Positions 1-9,631 are shown, numbered from the stretch's first letter. The stretch: 64,000 nucleotides of DNA from Rhodospirillaceae bacterium (GCA_947476925.1 CANJSF010000006.1:1-64000), one strand, 5' to 3'. Notes: a model not told the origin generated them from the sequence alone. Numbers and translations: made by a program.

Positions 1-1
1 A

Positions 2-76
2 TGGTGCGCGGTACAGGGATCGAACCTGTGGCCCCTACCATGTCAAGGTAGTGCTCTACCGCTGAGCTAACCGCGC
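2..76 (-). tRNA. tRNA-Val (GAC)
   Basis: On the minus strand this folds as a full cloverleaf. The 7-bp acceptor stem pairs GCGCGGT with ACCGCGC, the D-arm is GCTC...GAGC, the anticodon stem is CTACC/GGTAG with loop TTGACAT (anticodon GAC), and the T-arm carries GGTTCGATCC. The 3' CCA is encoded. The gene sits at the left edge of the window, so nothing can be said about a larger tRNA cluster. Confidence 0.96.
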
Positions 77-268
77 CCACAAATCCCGGCCCCTTGTGGG
101 GGCGGGGCGGTAAGAGCGGGTTGTTTAGCCACTTGCCCGCGCCTTGGCAAGCCTCGCCCATCCGCCGGGCAGACGCCCAAAAAGACGCGATTTGTCATGA
201 TCAGTTGTGGTTGCGGCTGGCCCGTTCCAGGCTACTATCCGCCCCCCTGGGGACGTTCAACACTGGCC

Positions 269-1192
269 ATGCCGATTCAACACCGCGATACGGAACTTGA
301 GAATGCGCTGGGCAAGGCCATCGAGATCGCCGAGCCCGCTGCATTGCGCCTGCCGTTGGTGTTTGCCTCGCCCCATTCGGGCTGCAGTTACCCAGCGCAT
401 TTTATCGGCGCCTCGCCGCTCGACTTAGGGGCGCTTCGCAAATCAGAAGATTGCTATGTCGATGAGTTGTTCGGCGATGCGCCCGAACTGGGTGCGCCGC
501 TGATCCGCGCTTTGTTGCCGCGCGCGTACCTCGATGTGAACCGCGAGCCCTACGAACTGGACCCCGAGATGTTCGATGGGCCCCTGCCCGCTTTTGTGAA
601 CAGCTCGTCGGCACGCGTGGCAGCAGGCTTGGGCACGGTGGCGCGTATTGTGGCGACCCGGCGAGAGATTTACCGCAACAAGCTATCGTTTACCGATGTC
701 GAACAACGCCTGGCCGAATTCTACCGGCCCTACCATCGCGCCGTGCGCATGATGATTAACCGCACGCTTGATAAATTTGGCTACTGCGTGTTGGTCGATT
801 GCCATTCCATGCCGTCATCGGGCTTGCCGCTGGATGCCGACAGCGCCCCGCAGCGTGTGGACGTTGTGCTAGGTGATCGCACCGGGTTGTCGTGCCACCC
901 GCTGATCATTGACACGACGGATGATGCGCTGCGCAAACTTGGGTACCGCGTGCTGCGCAATAACCCTTACGCCGGTGGGTTCACAACACAACATTACGGC
1001 GACCCGGCCAACGGGGTGCATGCCCTGCAAATCGAGATCAACCGGGCGCTGTATGTGGACGAGGCTACCCTGATGCGCCGGGCAGCCTTTGGCAAACTGC
1101 GGTCCGATTTGCGCAGCGTGATCGAGGCGCTGGCAAGGGCGGTGGACAAATCGGAAAAAGCCCTGAAATACCAGCGCATGAGTGCCGAATAA
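269..1192 (+). CDS. N-formylglutamate amidohydrolase family protein
   Basis: A 307-residue protein of the N-formylglutamate amidohydrolase (FGase/HutG-like) family, which are zinc hydrolases that cleave N-formyl-glutamate or related N-acyl amino acids. Typical motifs are ASPHSG near residues 33-38, DVNREPYELDP near 89-99 and DCHSMPS in the second half; their His, Asp and Glu residues are the expected metal ligands. The ATG at 269 is preferred: a longer frame opens at 197, but the added 24 residues look non-coding. No other histidine-degradation gene is nearby, so a role in the hut pathway is not supported and the true substrate is open. Confidence 0.85.
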   Translation: MPIQHRDTELENALGKAIEIAEPAALRLPLVFASPHSGCSYPAHFIGASPLDLGALRKSEDCYVDELFGDAPELGAPLIRALLPRAYLDVNREPYELDPEMFDGPLPAFVNSSSARVAAGLGTVARIVATRREIYRNKLSFTDVEQRLAEFYRPYHRAVRMMINRTLDKFGYCVLVDCHSMPSSGLPLDADSAPQRVDVVLGDRTGLSCHPLIIDTTDDALRKLGYRVLRNNPYAGGFTTQHYGDPANGVHALQIEINRALYVDEATLMRRAAFGKLRSDLRSVIEALARAVDKSEKALKYQRMSAE

Positions 1193-1336
1193 GGCCTACA
1201 ATCGTTGGGTGATTTTTCTTGTGCGCCATTCGCCCTAGAGTATAGTTTTACATCAATTAGGCTTTATTAACCCCTAGGCTCCAAAACTTAGGCTGGGTAC
1301 TTGTTAAGTATCGCTATGAGCCGTTAGAAGGCACGT

Positions 1337-2190
1337 ATGATCGAAATTGGGGCGATCACCCTATATCGCGAGAAATCAACCGTTCATCGGTTTTCGTCGG
1401 GCTCCGGCGATCAAAACGGTGAGCCGGCGTTGATGATTCGCTCGAACCGTGTCGTGATTCCCATCAAGACGCGGGTCGAAAATATTACGGCTGTGGTGCG
1501 CGGCCAAAATGTGCCCAGTACGCTGCGCATGACCGCGTTGGTGATCGACGAATTTCGCCGCGACGAAGGCCCCTGCTGCACGACGCTGCCGCGCACGATT
1601 GGGAAGCCTTTTGGGCACGCAAAGTTTCAAACTATGAAAGCGACTACAACCCCGACAATTGGGTGTCGCTGCACATGGGCGGGGAAAGCGTTTTTACCAC
1701 GCGCGAAGGCAAAGACGTGATGGACGTGATTGAGTCCATCGCGGGTTCGGCCGAAGTCACCGAAGACATTGTCTTGCAAGCCTCGAACCGCATTTTAGGC
1801 AAAAGCGACGAACTGGTGGTGGAGCATGACATGCAAACCGCCTTTGTGTTCCAGCCGTTCTCGTCCTATCACCGCGCAGCTATTTTGCAGCGACGCGACC
1901 GTAAAGCCGGTTCGTTTGCCATATCGGTGTATCACCCCACGCCGCAAAAGCCGGTGCGGCTGAGCCATTTCATTTCTTTTTGCGCCGATATGATGGAAAC
2001 ACTGACGTTGAAATCGTTCCTTGATCGCGTACAGGAACTGATTGCGACAAACAAAATCAGTCAGGCAGGCATCACGCCGTCGCAAGTGCAGGCCACGCGC
2101 AATCGTCGTCGTGAATTGATTGAGGCCCTCGAGAATTTCGAGAAGGCCAACAAAGTGGTGTACCGGCCCGAACGGCCAAAGTTTGTTTAA
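1337..2190 (+). pseudogene. Conserved-looking protein split by a frameshift
   Basis: Two overlapping reading frames together look like one protein of about 284 residues of unknown function. The first frame opens at 1337 and reads sensibly to VIDEFRRDEGP. From about 1573 the coding sense moves to the -1 frame (LLHDAAAHDWEAFWARK) and runs to 2190, ending in a charged helix (RRELIEALENFEKANK). The change falls at a CCCC run (1570-1573), where one extra C would restore a single frame. This could be a sequencing error, a true one-base deletion or, less likely, -1 slippage. An annotator working by frame would call only the second part, from ATG 1663. I do not recognise the family. Confidence 0.6.
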
Positions 2191-2194
2191 GGTC

Positions 2195-2401
2195 TTACGC
2201 CAGCCACTTTGGTAAAAATACGCGTAACGCCAACAACAACAAGGCACTGGCTTGTGTCGCCACGCGCAGTTGCATCAACTTGTTGGAATACTTGCGATTA
2301 AAATCGCCACCGATGGCCATGCCGGCCACGCCCGTCAGCAACACGGCCACGACTGAGAATAACGCAATGCCCACGAGGACATTCAAGATTGTAACCACCA
2401 T
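2195..2401 (-). CDS. HIG1-domain twin-transmembrane small protein
   Basis: A 68-residue protein with two hydrophobic helices (about residues 3-27 and 46-63) joined by a short basic loop, GGDFNRKYSNKLMQLRVATQ. This is the layout of the HIG1/twin-transmembrane small proteins common in Alphaproteobacteria, whose mitochondrial relatives bind cytochrome oxidase supercomplexes. The ATG at 2401 is chosen because GAGG lies six bases upstream; a GTG at 2413 is the alternative. It converges on the split gene that ends at 2190. Its role in bacteria is not established. Confidence 0.8.
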   Translation of the reverse strand: MVVTILNVLVGIALFSVVAVLLTGVAGMAIGGDFNRKYSNKLMQLRVATQASALLLLALRVFLPKWLA

Positions 2402-2565
2402 CGGTCGCCTCACATCGTTGCATCACTATCCTTACGCCCAATCCCAGGTTGGCTCAAGCGGCGGGTATGCTGATCCTGCATGCGGCCATTCATGATGCAT
2501 GCTTGACTTGGCGCTGGCAGACTAAAACAATCAGCCATTGTTTCTTGGTAGTGAAGCGCGTTGCC

Positions 2566-2940
2566 ATGGCTCGAGTTCTCGTTGTCGACGATAACACGCT
2601 GGTGCGAGAGTCCTTTGTGGAACTTCTCGCTCGACGGGGTTACGACGTCGCCTCAGCTGCCGACGGAGAACTTGCCATCACCATGATCCGCCGTGCGCCG
2701 TGCCAACTGGCGATTGTCGACGTGATGATGCCCACCATGGGCGGCCTTGAGTTCCGGCAAGAGCTGGCGACCATCGCGCCCAATGTCAAAATAATTTTTG
2801 TCACCGGCCAGCCCGACAAATTTGAGCAATTGGTCGAAGACGACCCCGACTACATTGACGGCACAATGAATATTTTGTTCAAGCCGGTTCACCCGGTCAA
2901 AATGCTGGCCGAAGTAGAGCGCTTGATCGGCGCCCCTTAG
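2566..2940 (+). CDS. Single-domain response regulator (receiver only)
   Basis: A 124-residue stand-alone CheY-like receiver. It opens with ARVLVVDDN (acidic pocket), has the phospho-acceptor Asp in AIVDVMMP near residue 51, and the conserved Lys in FKPVHPVK near 107. There is no output domain, so it probably acts through protein contacts. The ATG at 2566 is used because the frame upstream (from 2449) does not resemble the family; GTG 2551 is possible. No sensor kinase or chemotaxis gene is adjacent, so the partner is unknown. Confidence 0.88.
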   Translation: MARVLVVDDNTLVRESFVELLARRGYDVASAADGELAITMIRRAPCQLAIVDVMMPTMGGLEFRQELATIAPNVKIIFVTGQPDKFEQLVEDDPDYIDGTMNILFKPVHPVKMLAEVERLIGAP

Positions 2941-2960
2941 ATGCAGCGAATATTCCCCGG

Positions 2961-2976
2961 AAGTGGTCTTCCACTT
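2961..2976. other. Small hairpin between convergent genes
   Basis: AAGTGG-TCTT-CCACTT forms a 6-bp stem with a 4-base loop between the receiver gene (ends 2940) and sufA (ends 3006 on the other strand). There is no clear T-run on either side, so it may be a weak terminator or RNA-end structure. Confidence 0.3.
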
Positions 2977-3005
2977 GGCGTGGAAAATGCAACCAGGCAA
3001 GAGTT

Positions 3006-3395
3006 CTAAATCGTGAAACTTTCGCCGCAGCCGCAGCGGCCTTTTTCGTTGGGGTTGGTGAACACAAACCCGCTTTCCATTTTATCTTCGCGGTAGTCAA
3101 GCTCGCTGCCCAGCAAGTACATCACGGCGGTGGGATCGATAAACAACTTCACGCCATCTTGCTCGAGCACATCTTCAAATTTTCGTTGCTCTTCGGCGTA
3201 TTCGACAACGTACGACAGGCCTGAACATCCACGTGCCTTCACGCCCACGCGCAAGCCCAGCACCGGTTTGGTAGCCTTGTTCATCAGCTCACGAACGCGA
3301 TCAGTGGCGCGCGCCGTCATGGTGATTGGCGCTGGCGGCTTGGCGCGCAAGGGGCGCGGGCTTGGGACAGTTTCGGTTGCCGTCATATCGGTCAT
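3006..3395 (-). CDS. sufA: A-type iron-sulfur carrier (SufA/IscA/ErpA family)
   Basis: A 129-residue HesB/IscA-type protein that carries iron-sulfur clusters from the SUF scaffold to target enzymes. The three conserved cysteines are in ARGCSGLSY (central) and RCGCGESF (C-terminal). The first 25 residues are a proline-rich extension before the usual ITMTARA start of the domain. It is the last gene of the SUF operon, 56 bases after sufT, so it is likely co-transcribed. Which subtype (SufA or ErpA) it belongs to cannot be settled by eye. Confidence 0.9.
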   Translation of the reverse strand: MTDMTATETVPSPRPLRAKPPAPITMTARATDRVRELMNKATKPVLGLRVGVKARGCSGLSYVVEYAEEQRKFEDVLEQDGVKLFIDPTAVMYLLGSELDYREDKMESGFVFTNPNEKGRCGCGESFTI

Positions 3396-3451
3396 CGTTC
3401 AGTCCTTTCTGGCGTTGGGCCGAAGCCTAGGCCATTGCGTCAAATATAGGG

Positions 3452-3850
3452 TTAAAACATGTCCAGTGCCACTCGGGCGACTTCCGACATGTTGGCCTGC
3501 GTCCAGGGCGGGTCCCACGTAATGGTCACGCCCACCTCGCCAACGCCTTGCACAGCGGCCACTTTGTCGGCCACTTCTTTAGGCAGTGTTCCAGCAACGG
3601 GGCACGCCGGGGCTGTGAGAGTCATCAGGACGTCGACATTGCCGGTGTCTTGCACCTTCAAGTCATAAATGAGCCCCAGGTCATAAATATTCACCGGGAT
3701 TTCGGGGTCAAATACCGTACGCATCGCCTCGACAATGCTGTCCTCGCTGGCAACCTTGGTGCCGGGCGGCAACGGCGCGCCCGAGATAATTTTTTCACCT
3801 TCAGCCGGCGGCTCACCCTCGCTCGCGGGCATGTCATACGGAGGCATCAT
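3452..3850 (-). CDS. sufT: SUF-associated MIP18/DUF59 protein SufT
   Basis: A 132-residue protein whose residues from about 35 on are a DUF59/MIP18 domain: DSIVEAMRTVFDPEIPVNI, DLGLIYDLKV, and LTAPACPVAGTLP with the family's conserved cysteine. SufT proteins assist maturation of iron-sulfur enzymes. The first 33 residues are acidic and proline-rich and look disordered. The gene starts 12 bases after sufU and precedes sufA. Two adjacent ATGs (3850, 3847) are possible starts. Confidence 0.92.
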   Translation of the reverse strand: MMPPYDMPASEGEPPAEGEKIISGAPLPPGTKVASEDSIVEAMRTVFDPEIPVNIYDLGLIYDLKVQDTGNVDVLMTLTAPACPVAGTLPKEVADKVAAVQGVGEVGVTITWDPPWTQANMSEVARVALDMF

Positions 3851-3862
3851 CGCGTTTAACCC

Positions 3863-4369
3863 TTACACTTTCTCTGTGGTCGCATCAGCTTGACCATCCA
3901 GGCACGACAACAACGTATGCCAGGGTAAGGTCGCGCATTTCACACGCACCGGAAATTGCTTCACGCCGCCGAGCGACGCAAGCTTTTCAATCTCGTCATT
4001 TAACGTGGCGGGCAGCATGGCTTTGGCCGCCGCCACATCTATCTTTCCCGTGCATAATTGTTGAACAGCGTTGAACACTTGGCGCCCAGTAGCCACGGGC
4101 AAGTTTTTCAATGCTTCAGTCATCATTGAGGCCGAGGCAATGGAGATGGCACACCCCTTACCCTCGGCGGCCACGTCCTCGAACACACCTGCGGCATTAA
4201 CCCGCGCCGTAACAGTAATGCGATCACCACACAGTGGGTTATTGCCCTTGGCTGTGCAGCTCGCGTGTTCGACCAGCCGCGCATTCCGCGGGTTTTTGCC
4301 GTGATCAAGAATCAATTCCTGATACAGCGCTTTCAAGTCATCGGCTTCAACTTGCGCGAGGGCCGTCAT
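3863..4369 (-). CDS. sufU: SufU/NifU-like iron-sulfur scaffold or sulfur acceptor
   Basis: A 168-residue IscU-fold protein. The conserved ligands are visible: Cys in HGKNPRN...GNNPLCGDR, Cys in EGKGCAIS, and Cys in RVKCATLPWHTL near the C-terminus. The insert of about 20 residues before the last cysteine (GGVKQFPVR region) is the SufU-type feature. Its ATG overlaps the end of sufS by 4 nt (ATGA), which implies translational coupling. This fits SufU receiving sulfur from SufS. Confidence 0.93.
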   Translation of the reverse strand: MTALAQVEADDLKALYQELILDHGKNPRNARLVEHASCTAKGNNPLCGDRITVTARVNAAGVFEDVAAEGKGCAISIASASMMTEALKNLPVATGRQVFNAVQQLCTGKIDVAAAKAMLPATLNDEIEKLASLGGVKQFPVRVKCATLPWHTLLSCLDGQADATTEKV

Positions 4370-5616
4370 TGCAGCACCTCGCGCGCTTTGTGCAAGGCTA
4401 CAATAAGCGCATCAACTTCGCCGCGGGTATTATAAATGCCAAACGAAGCACGCGCCGTGGCCGTAACTCCCAACACATCCATCAACGGTTGCGCGCAATG
4501 ATGCCCCGCCCGAACACATACGCCCGAGCGGTCAAGAACCGTCGCCAAATCATGCGGATGCGCCCCGTCCATGGTGAACGACTGCACCGATGCTTTGTTT
4601 TGCGCGGTACCAACGAGTTTTACCCCCGGCACTTTGGGCAACTCGGCCATAGCGTAGTGCAATAAGTCGCGTTCGTGCGCTGCGGCAGCCGTACGATCGA
4701 TCCCATTTAAATAGTCAATCGCCGCACCCAAACCGATGGCCGGAACGATTGGCGGTGTGCCCGCCTCGAACTTCGCCGGCGCCTCGGCCCAGGTGCTTTT
4801 TTCGAACGTGACGATAGCGATCATCTCGCCACCACCTTGATAGGGCGGCATGGCTGCAAGCAATTCCGCACGCGCCCACAACACGCCAATTGCATTGGGG
4901 CCATAAAGCTTGTGGCCCGAGAAGGCGTAAAAATCGCAGCCCAGCGCTTGCACATCGACCTGCTCGTGGACAATGCCTTGGCAACCATCGACCAGCAACT
5001 TCGCGCCGACTTTGTGAGAAAGCTGGGCGATCAGCTCGATGGGCAACACAGTCCCCAGCACGTTCGACACATGCGCCACAGCGACAATTCTAGTTTTGGC
5101 GCAGATGACATCGGCAAAGCGATCGACACTGACGCTGCCATCGGCATTGATCGGGACAACTTTGATCACCGCGCCGGTTTGCTCGGCTATGAGTTGCCAG
5201 GGCACAATGTTGGAATGATGCTCGAGCGCCGTCAGCACAATTTCGTCGCCAGGCTTCAGCACCATCCGGCCGTAGCTCGCTGCAACCAAATTGATGGCGT
5301 CGGTGGCACCTTTGGTGAACACGATCTCAGAGTCGGATGTGGCGTTAATAAAGGCACGCACTTTTTCGCGCGCGGCTTCGTAGTTCGTGGTGGCTTTCTC
5401 GCTCAGCCAGTATGCCCCACGGTGAACATTGGCGTACTCACACTCAAACGCCTGCGTCATGGCATCTAGAACAGCGCGCGGCTTTTGTGCAGACGCGGCG
5501 CTATCCAAAAATACCAGCGGCTTGCCATGAACCTGGCGCGACAGAATGGGGAAATCCATGCGGATCTCGGCCACATCAAATGCGCGGATAGGCAATGTGC
5601 GGGCTAACGCGCTCAT
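4366..5616 (-). CDS. sufS: Cysteine desulfurase SufS
   Basis: A PLP-dependent group II cysteine desulfurase of 416 residues that removes sulfur from cysteine for cluster assembly. It shows FLDSAASAQKP near the N-terminus, NVHRGAYWLSE, the PLP lysine in FSGHKLYGPN, and the catalytic cysteine in GVCVRAGHHCAQP near the C-terminus. I choose ATG 5616 because it forms an ATGA overlap with the sufD stop, the same arrangement seen at sufS-sufU; an earlier start at 5637 would add seven residues. Confidence 0.95.
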   Translation of the reverse strand: MSALARTLPIRAFDVAEIRMDFPILSRQVHGKPLVFLDSAASAQKPRAVLDAMTQAFECEYANVHRGAYWLSEKATTNYEAAREKVRAFINATSDSEIVFTKGATDAINLVAASYGRMVLKPGDEIVLTALEHHSNIVPWQLIAEQTGAVIKVVPINADGSVSVDRFADVICAKTRIVAVAHVSNVLGTVLPIELIAQLSHKVGAKLLVDGCQGIVHEQVDVQALGCDFYAFSGHKLYGPNAIGVLWARAELLAAMPPYQGGGEMIAIVTFEKSTWAEAPAKFEAGTPPIVPAIGLGAAIDYLNGIDRTAAAAHERDLLHYAMAELPKVPGVKLVGTAQNKASVQSFTMDGAHPHDLATVLDRSGVCVRAGHHCAQPLMDVLGVTATARASFGIYNTRGEVDALIVALHKAREVLQ

Positions 5617-6935
5617 GCGGTCCTGCGCTTCAACCATGATTGCACCACATTGCTAAAGGCCGCGCGCACGGTTTCATCGGTGATGGTCACAATCGCATCT
5701 TCCAAAAACCCAGCGACCAACAACGCGCGCGCCGCATCACGATCAATGCCGCGCGCCATAAGGTAAAATAAATGGTTTGGGTCTAGTTCGCCTGTCGCCG
5801 CGCCATGAGCGCACTGAACATCGTCGGCGAATATCTCCAGCTCCGGCTTGCAGTCAACGGCGGGGCCTTTGGACAAGAACAACGCCTTGTGAAGCTGACG
5901 CGCGTCGGTCTTTTGGGCGTCTTTAGCGACATGAATGCGCCCCTGGAACACAGCATGCGATGCGCCGTCGACGACGCCCTTCACAAGTTGCGACGATGTC
6001 CCATGGGGCACAGCGTGATCAATGACGGTGGTCAAATCGTGGTGCTGTTTGCCATTCAGCGCATAAAGCCCGTTGATGCGGCAATCGGCCTCTTCGCCGT
6101 TGATGGACACATTCACTTCTTGGCGTACTTTGCCGCCGCCGAGGCCCAGATGGAAAGCATCGAGCGAGCTATGCGCAGCCAATGAAACCGAAGCGGCCGC
6201 TAAATGAAATGCATCGTTGTCATCGGCCACCATCACGTAACGCTTCAAGCTCGCGTTTTGGGCGACGCTGATCTCGGTGACAGGGTTGGCCAGGTAACTT
6301 TGGCCCGGAAGGCCCACATGCGTTTCGATCACGGTCAGACGCGCGCCGGCTGCAAGCGAAATGAGATGCCGCGGATGAAAGGCAACAGGATCGGATCCCG
6401 CAGCGCCTATAGAAATAATATGCAACGTGGTTCCGGGGAAATCTTTGTCCGCCAAAATCACAACGCCATCAGCCATATAAGCGGTGTTGAGGGCGGCCAA
6501 CGGAAGCGAGCCGCTGGCGGCGAGGCCACCTAAAATGGGTTTCAGCGTCTGTGGTTCGCGGGCCAGCAAATACTTGAGACTGGCAATTCGTAATCCCGCC
6601 GGGTCGGCAATCACATCCGACAACGCTTCGCTGAGCACGCCGTTCACAAGCACGATGCGGCGAGCGCCCGCAATGCGCGGCACTCCCAACGGAATATCGC
6701 GCACGTCGATGTCCTGGGCGCAAGCGGCTGGCCCAAACGGAACCTTCGCCAAATCCCCAAGGCCCGTGAATTTCCAGGTTTCAATTTTCGGGCCGGGTAA
6801 GCCCGATGCGTTCAAGATGCCGCGAGCCGTTTGACGCAAGCCATCCACCCACGCCTGCGTCGCACCGGGCAACGCACCGAGCTTAGCGGCGTAAGCCTCG
6901 CGAAACGGATGATCAAGAAGGCCGGTGGCGCGCAT
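5613..6935 (-). CDS. sufD: SUF complex component SufD
   Basis: A 440-residue SufBD-family protein, partner of SufB and SufC in the SufBC2D scaffold complex. The C-terminal half is a right-handed beta-helix core with the family's hallmark PELEIFADDVQCAHGAATGELD and the final LLVAGFLEDA helix region. It lies 9 bases after sufC and overlaps sufS by 4 nt. Confidence 0.94.
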   Translation of the reverse strand: MRATGLLDHPFREAYAAKLGALPGATQAWVDGLRQTARGILNASGLPGPKIETWKFTGLGDLAKVPFGPAACAQDIDVRDIPLGVPRIAGARRIVLVNGVLSEALSDVIADPAGLRIASLKYLLAREPQTLKPILGGLAASGSLPLAALNTAYMADGVVILADKDFPGTTLHIISIGAAGSDPVAFHPRHLISLAAGARLTVIETHVGLPGQSYLANPVTEISVAQNASLKRYVMVADDNDAFHLAAASVSLAAHSSLDAFHLGLGGGKVRQEVNVSINGEEADCRINGLYALNGKQHHDLTTVIDHAVPHGTSSQLVKGVVDGASHAVFQGRIHVAKDAQKTDARQLHKALFLSKGPAVDCKPELEIFADDVQCAHGAATGELDPNHLFYLMARGIDRDAARALLVAGFLEDAIVTITDETVRAAFSNVVQSWLKRRTA

Positions 6936-6944
6936 GGGCGTAAT

Positions 6945-7697
6945 TTATGCCGCCGTCGAATATTTGGCATAGCCTTCGGCCTCAAGCTCGTGGGCCAATT
7001 CTTTGCCGCCGCTTTTGACAATTCGCCCACCCGCCATCACGTGAACATGATCGGGGACAATGTAATTCAACAAACGCTGGTAGTGCGTGATGACCAAAAA
7101 TGCCCGGCTGGGGTCACGCAAGGCATTAACGCCATCCGACACGACCTTCAGAGCGTCGATATCGAGCCCAGAGTCGGTTTCGTCCAGAACCGCAAAGCGC
7201 GGCTCGAGCAACGTCATTTGCAGTACTTCGGCGCGCTTCTTTTCGCCGCCCGAGAAACCCACATTCAGCGGGCGTTTAATCATATCATCGGGGATGCCGA
7301 GCGCCTTGTTCTTTGCTTTGACAAGCTTCAGAAATTCCATCGCATCAATTTCAGGTTTACCTTGGTCGCGGCGCTTAGCGTTGATCGCCGTTTTCAAAAA
7401 TGCCGACGTCGAGACGCCTGGAATCTCTACCGGGTATTGAAACGCCAAAAACACTCCGGCGCGTGCACGCGCATCGGGTTCCATGGCCAGCAAATCTTGG
7501 CCATCGAATGTCACTGAGCCTTGCGTGATCTGGTACCCATCACGGCCGGCAATAATATTGGACAGCGTGCTTTTGCCCGTGCCGTTGGGGCCCATAATGG
7601 CGTGCACCTCGCCCGCGTTGATGGAAAGAGAAATTCCTTTCAGAATTTCTTTTCCCTGAACCGAGACGTGAAGGTTATTGATTTCAATAAGAGCCAT
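6945..7697 (-). CDS. sufC: SUF complex ATPase SufC
   Basis: A 250-residue ABC-type ATPase that powers the SufBC2D scaffold; it is a soluble partner, not a transporter. Walker A is GPNGTGKSTL near residue 36, the signature is FSGGEKKR, and Walker B is FAVLDETDSGLD. The Asp-Ser-Gly-Leu-Asp form is typical of SufC. It sits five bases after sufB. Confidence 0.97.
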   Translation of the reverse strand: MALIEINNLHVSVQGKEILKGISLSINAGEVHAIMGPNGTGKSTLSNIIAGRDGYQITQGSVTFDGQDLLAMEPDARARAGVFLAFQYPVEIPGVSTSAFLKTAINAKRRDQGKPEIDAMEFLKLVKAKNKALGIPDDMIKRPLNVGFSGGEKKRAEVLQMTLLEPRFAVLDETDSGLDIDALKVVSDGVNALRDPSRAFLVITHYQRLLNYIVPDHVHVMAGGRIVKSGGKELAHELEAEGYAKYSTAA

Positions 7698-7702
7698 TTG
7701 AA

Positions 7703-9157
7703 TTATCCCACGCTGCCTTCAAGGCTGACGCCGACCAGCTTTTGTGCCTCAACCGCAAACTCCATGGGCAGCGTTTGTAAGACTTCTTTGCAGAATCCAT
7801 TGACGATCAGCGATACAGCCTCTTCCTGCGTCATGCCGCGCTGCATGCAATAAAACAGCTGATCTTCGCTAATTTTTGAGGTGGTGGCTTCGTGCTCGGT
7901 TTGCGCCGTTGGGTTGCGGTTCTCGATATAAGGAACGGTATGCGCGCCGCAGGTTTGACCGATCAGTAAACTATCACACTGCGTGTAATTGCGCGCACCA
8001 TCGGCCTTACCCTGGATGCGCACCAAACCGCGATAAGTATTTGACGACTTGCCCGCCGAAATCCCCTTCGAGATTATTTTCGAGCGCGTGTTTTTGCCGA
8101 TATGAATCATCTTGGTGCCGGTGTCGGCCTGCTGATGGTTGTTGGTAATCGCCACCGAGTAAAACTCGCCCACCGAACCGTCGCCCTGCAAAATGCAACT
8201 GGGGTATTTCCACGTAATGGCCGAGCCGGTTTCCACCTGCGTCCACATAATCTTCGAGTTCTTGCCCCTGCACGCGCCACGTTTGGTGACAAAATTATAT
8301 ATGCCACCCTTGCCGTTTTTGTCGCCGGGGTACCAATTTTGCACCGTGGAGTATTTGATTTCCGCATCGTCGAGTGCGATGAGTTCCACCACTGCGGCAT
8401 GCAGTTGATTTTCGTCGCGCTGCGGCGCGGTGCATCCTTCGAGGTAGCTGACGTACGAACCTTCGTCGGCAATAATCAGCGTGCGCTCAAACTGCCCGGT
8501 ATTCTTTTCGTTGATCCGGAAATACGTCGACAGTTCCATGGGGCAACGCAGCCCCTTGGGGATGTAGACAAACGAGCCATCGGTAAACACCGCACTGTTG
8601 AGCGTGGCAAAAAAGTTATCGGCCACCGGCACGACCGAGCCCAAATACTTCTGCACCAGTTCGGGATGCTTTTGCACCGCTTCAGAGATGGGGCAGAAAA
8701 TCACGCCCAGCTCGTTGAGCTTTTTCTTATAGGTTGTGGCCACCGACACGCTGTCAAACACCGCATCGACCGCAACGCCCGACATAATTTGCTGTTCGAG
8801 CAAGGGAATGCCGAGCTTTTTGTAAGTCGCCAGCAACTCTGGGTCGACCTCGTCCAAGCTTTTGAGGTTGGCTTTTTGTTTTGGCGCTGCGTAGTAGTAG
8901 GCGTCTTGATAATCGATCTTGGGAAAATGCAGCTTGGCCCACGAGGGTTCCTCGTCGGCCTGCGTTAGCCAATAGCGAAACGCCTTCAGTCGCCAATCGA
9001 GCATCCAGGCGGGCTCGTTTTTCTTGGCTGAAATGAAACGAACAATGTCTTCGCTCAGACCTTTGGGCGCACGATCGCTCTCGATATCCGTCACAAAGCC
9101 ATACTTGTAGGCTTCGATATCACGAACCGTTGCTGCCGTTTGTGAAGTGGCTGCCAT
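7703..9157 (-). CDS. sufB: SUF complex scaffold SufB
   Basis: A 484-residue SufB, the subunit on which new clusters are built. Recognisable segments are [13 protein letters not shown] near the N-terminus, [25 protein letters not shown] (conserved cysteine) and the C-terminal SVSLEGSVG. The region [19 protein letters not shown] is typical of the family. It follows the Rrf2 regulator by six bases and is the first structural gene of the operon. Confidence 0.96.
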   Translation of the reverse strand: MAATSQTAATVRDIEAYKYGFVTDIESDRAPKGLSEDIVRFISAKKNEPAWMLDWRLKAFRYWLTQADEEPSWAKLHFPKIDYQDAYYYAAPKQKANLKSLDEVDPELLATYKKLGIPLLEQQIMSGVAVDAVFDSVSVATTYKKKLNELGVIFCPISEAVQKHPELVQKYLGSVVPVADNFFATLNSAVFTDGSFVYIPKGLRCPMELSTYFRINEKNTGQFERTLIIADEGSYVSYLEGCTAPQRDENQLHAAVVELIALDDAEIKYSTVQNWYPGDKNGKGGIYNFVTKRGACRGKNSKIMWTQVETGSAITWKYPSCILQGDGSVGEFYSVAITNNHQQADTGTKMIHIGKNTRSKIISKGISAGKSSNTYRGLVRIQGKADGARNYTQCDSLLIGQTCGAHTVPYIENRNPTAQTEHEATTSKISEDQLFYCMQRGMTQEEAVSLIVNGFCKEVLQTLPMEFAVEAQKLVGVSLEGSVG

Positions 9158-9163
9158 CGTGAC

Positions 9164-9631
9164 TTAGGTCCCCACGGCCGCAGGATCTCGCACCAGCTTC
9201 ACTGCGGGTGGAGTCATACCAAATGAGGAGATATCGGAAATCATTTCGGCCAGCGTCACTTCCGCAAGCGCGGCACGCACGGCGGTGTTCACACGATTCC
9301 ATTTACCCTGCACCAAACAATTGCGTTCCATTCCACAGGTTTCGTCGGATGTATCGGCGCATGCCGTTAAAGCAATGGGCCCCTCGACGGCTTGAATGAC
9401 GTCAGCCACGGTGATGTCGTTTTGCGAACGCCCAAGGGCGTAGCCACCCGTCGCGCCACGTTGCGATGCCACCAAACCGGCCTTGTTTAAGCTCTTCATC
9501 AACTTGGCAACAGTTGGCAGCGGAATGCCGGTATGGTCCGAGACCTGGTGCGCCGAACGCCGCCCATCGGCGCACGCAATGTCGATCAAGACGACCATCG
9601 CGTAATCTGTTAATTTATTGACCTTGAACAT
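9164..9631 (-). CDS. Rrf2-family SUF operon regulator
   Basis: A 155-residue Rrf2/IscR-type DNA-binding protein. The winged helix occupies about residues 1-80 (LTDYAMVVL, GIPLPTVAKLMKSLNKAGLV, GATGGYAL). The three cysteines C-x7-C-x5-C in CADTSDETCGMERNC match the cluster-binding triad of this group. It is the first gene of the SUF operon, so it probably senses cluster status and represses its own operon, as known for IscR/SufR-type members. A palindrome upstream (9676-9692) is the likely binding site. Confidence 0.92.
   Translation of the reverse strand: MFKVNKLTDYAMVVLIDIACADGRRSAHQVSDHTGIPLPTVAKLMKSLNKAGLVASQRGATGGYALGRSQNDITVADVIQAVEGPIALTACADTSDETCGMERNCLVQGKWNRVNTAVRAALAEVTLAEMISDISSFGMTPPAVKLVRDPAAVGT

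Noticed and set aside
1570-1574. Programmed -1 slippage at CCCC as explanation of the split gene
   Set aside because: The site allows re-pairing, but no downstream pseudoknot or strong stem was evident, so a deletion or sequence error is simpler.
8102-8968. Long open frame (288 codons) on the strand opposite sufB
   Set aside because: It lies fully within sufB, has no family likeness and reflects codon bias of the real gene. The same applies to other long antisense frames, for example opposite sufS, sufC, the double serine hydrolase and the TonB receptor.
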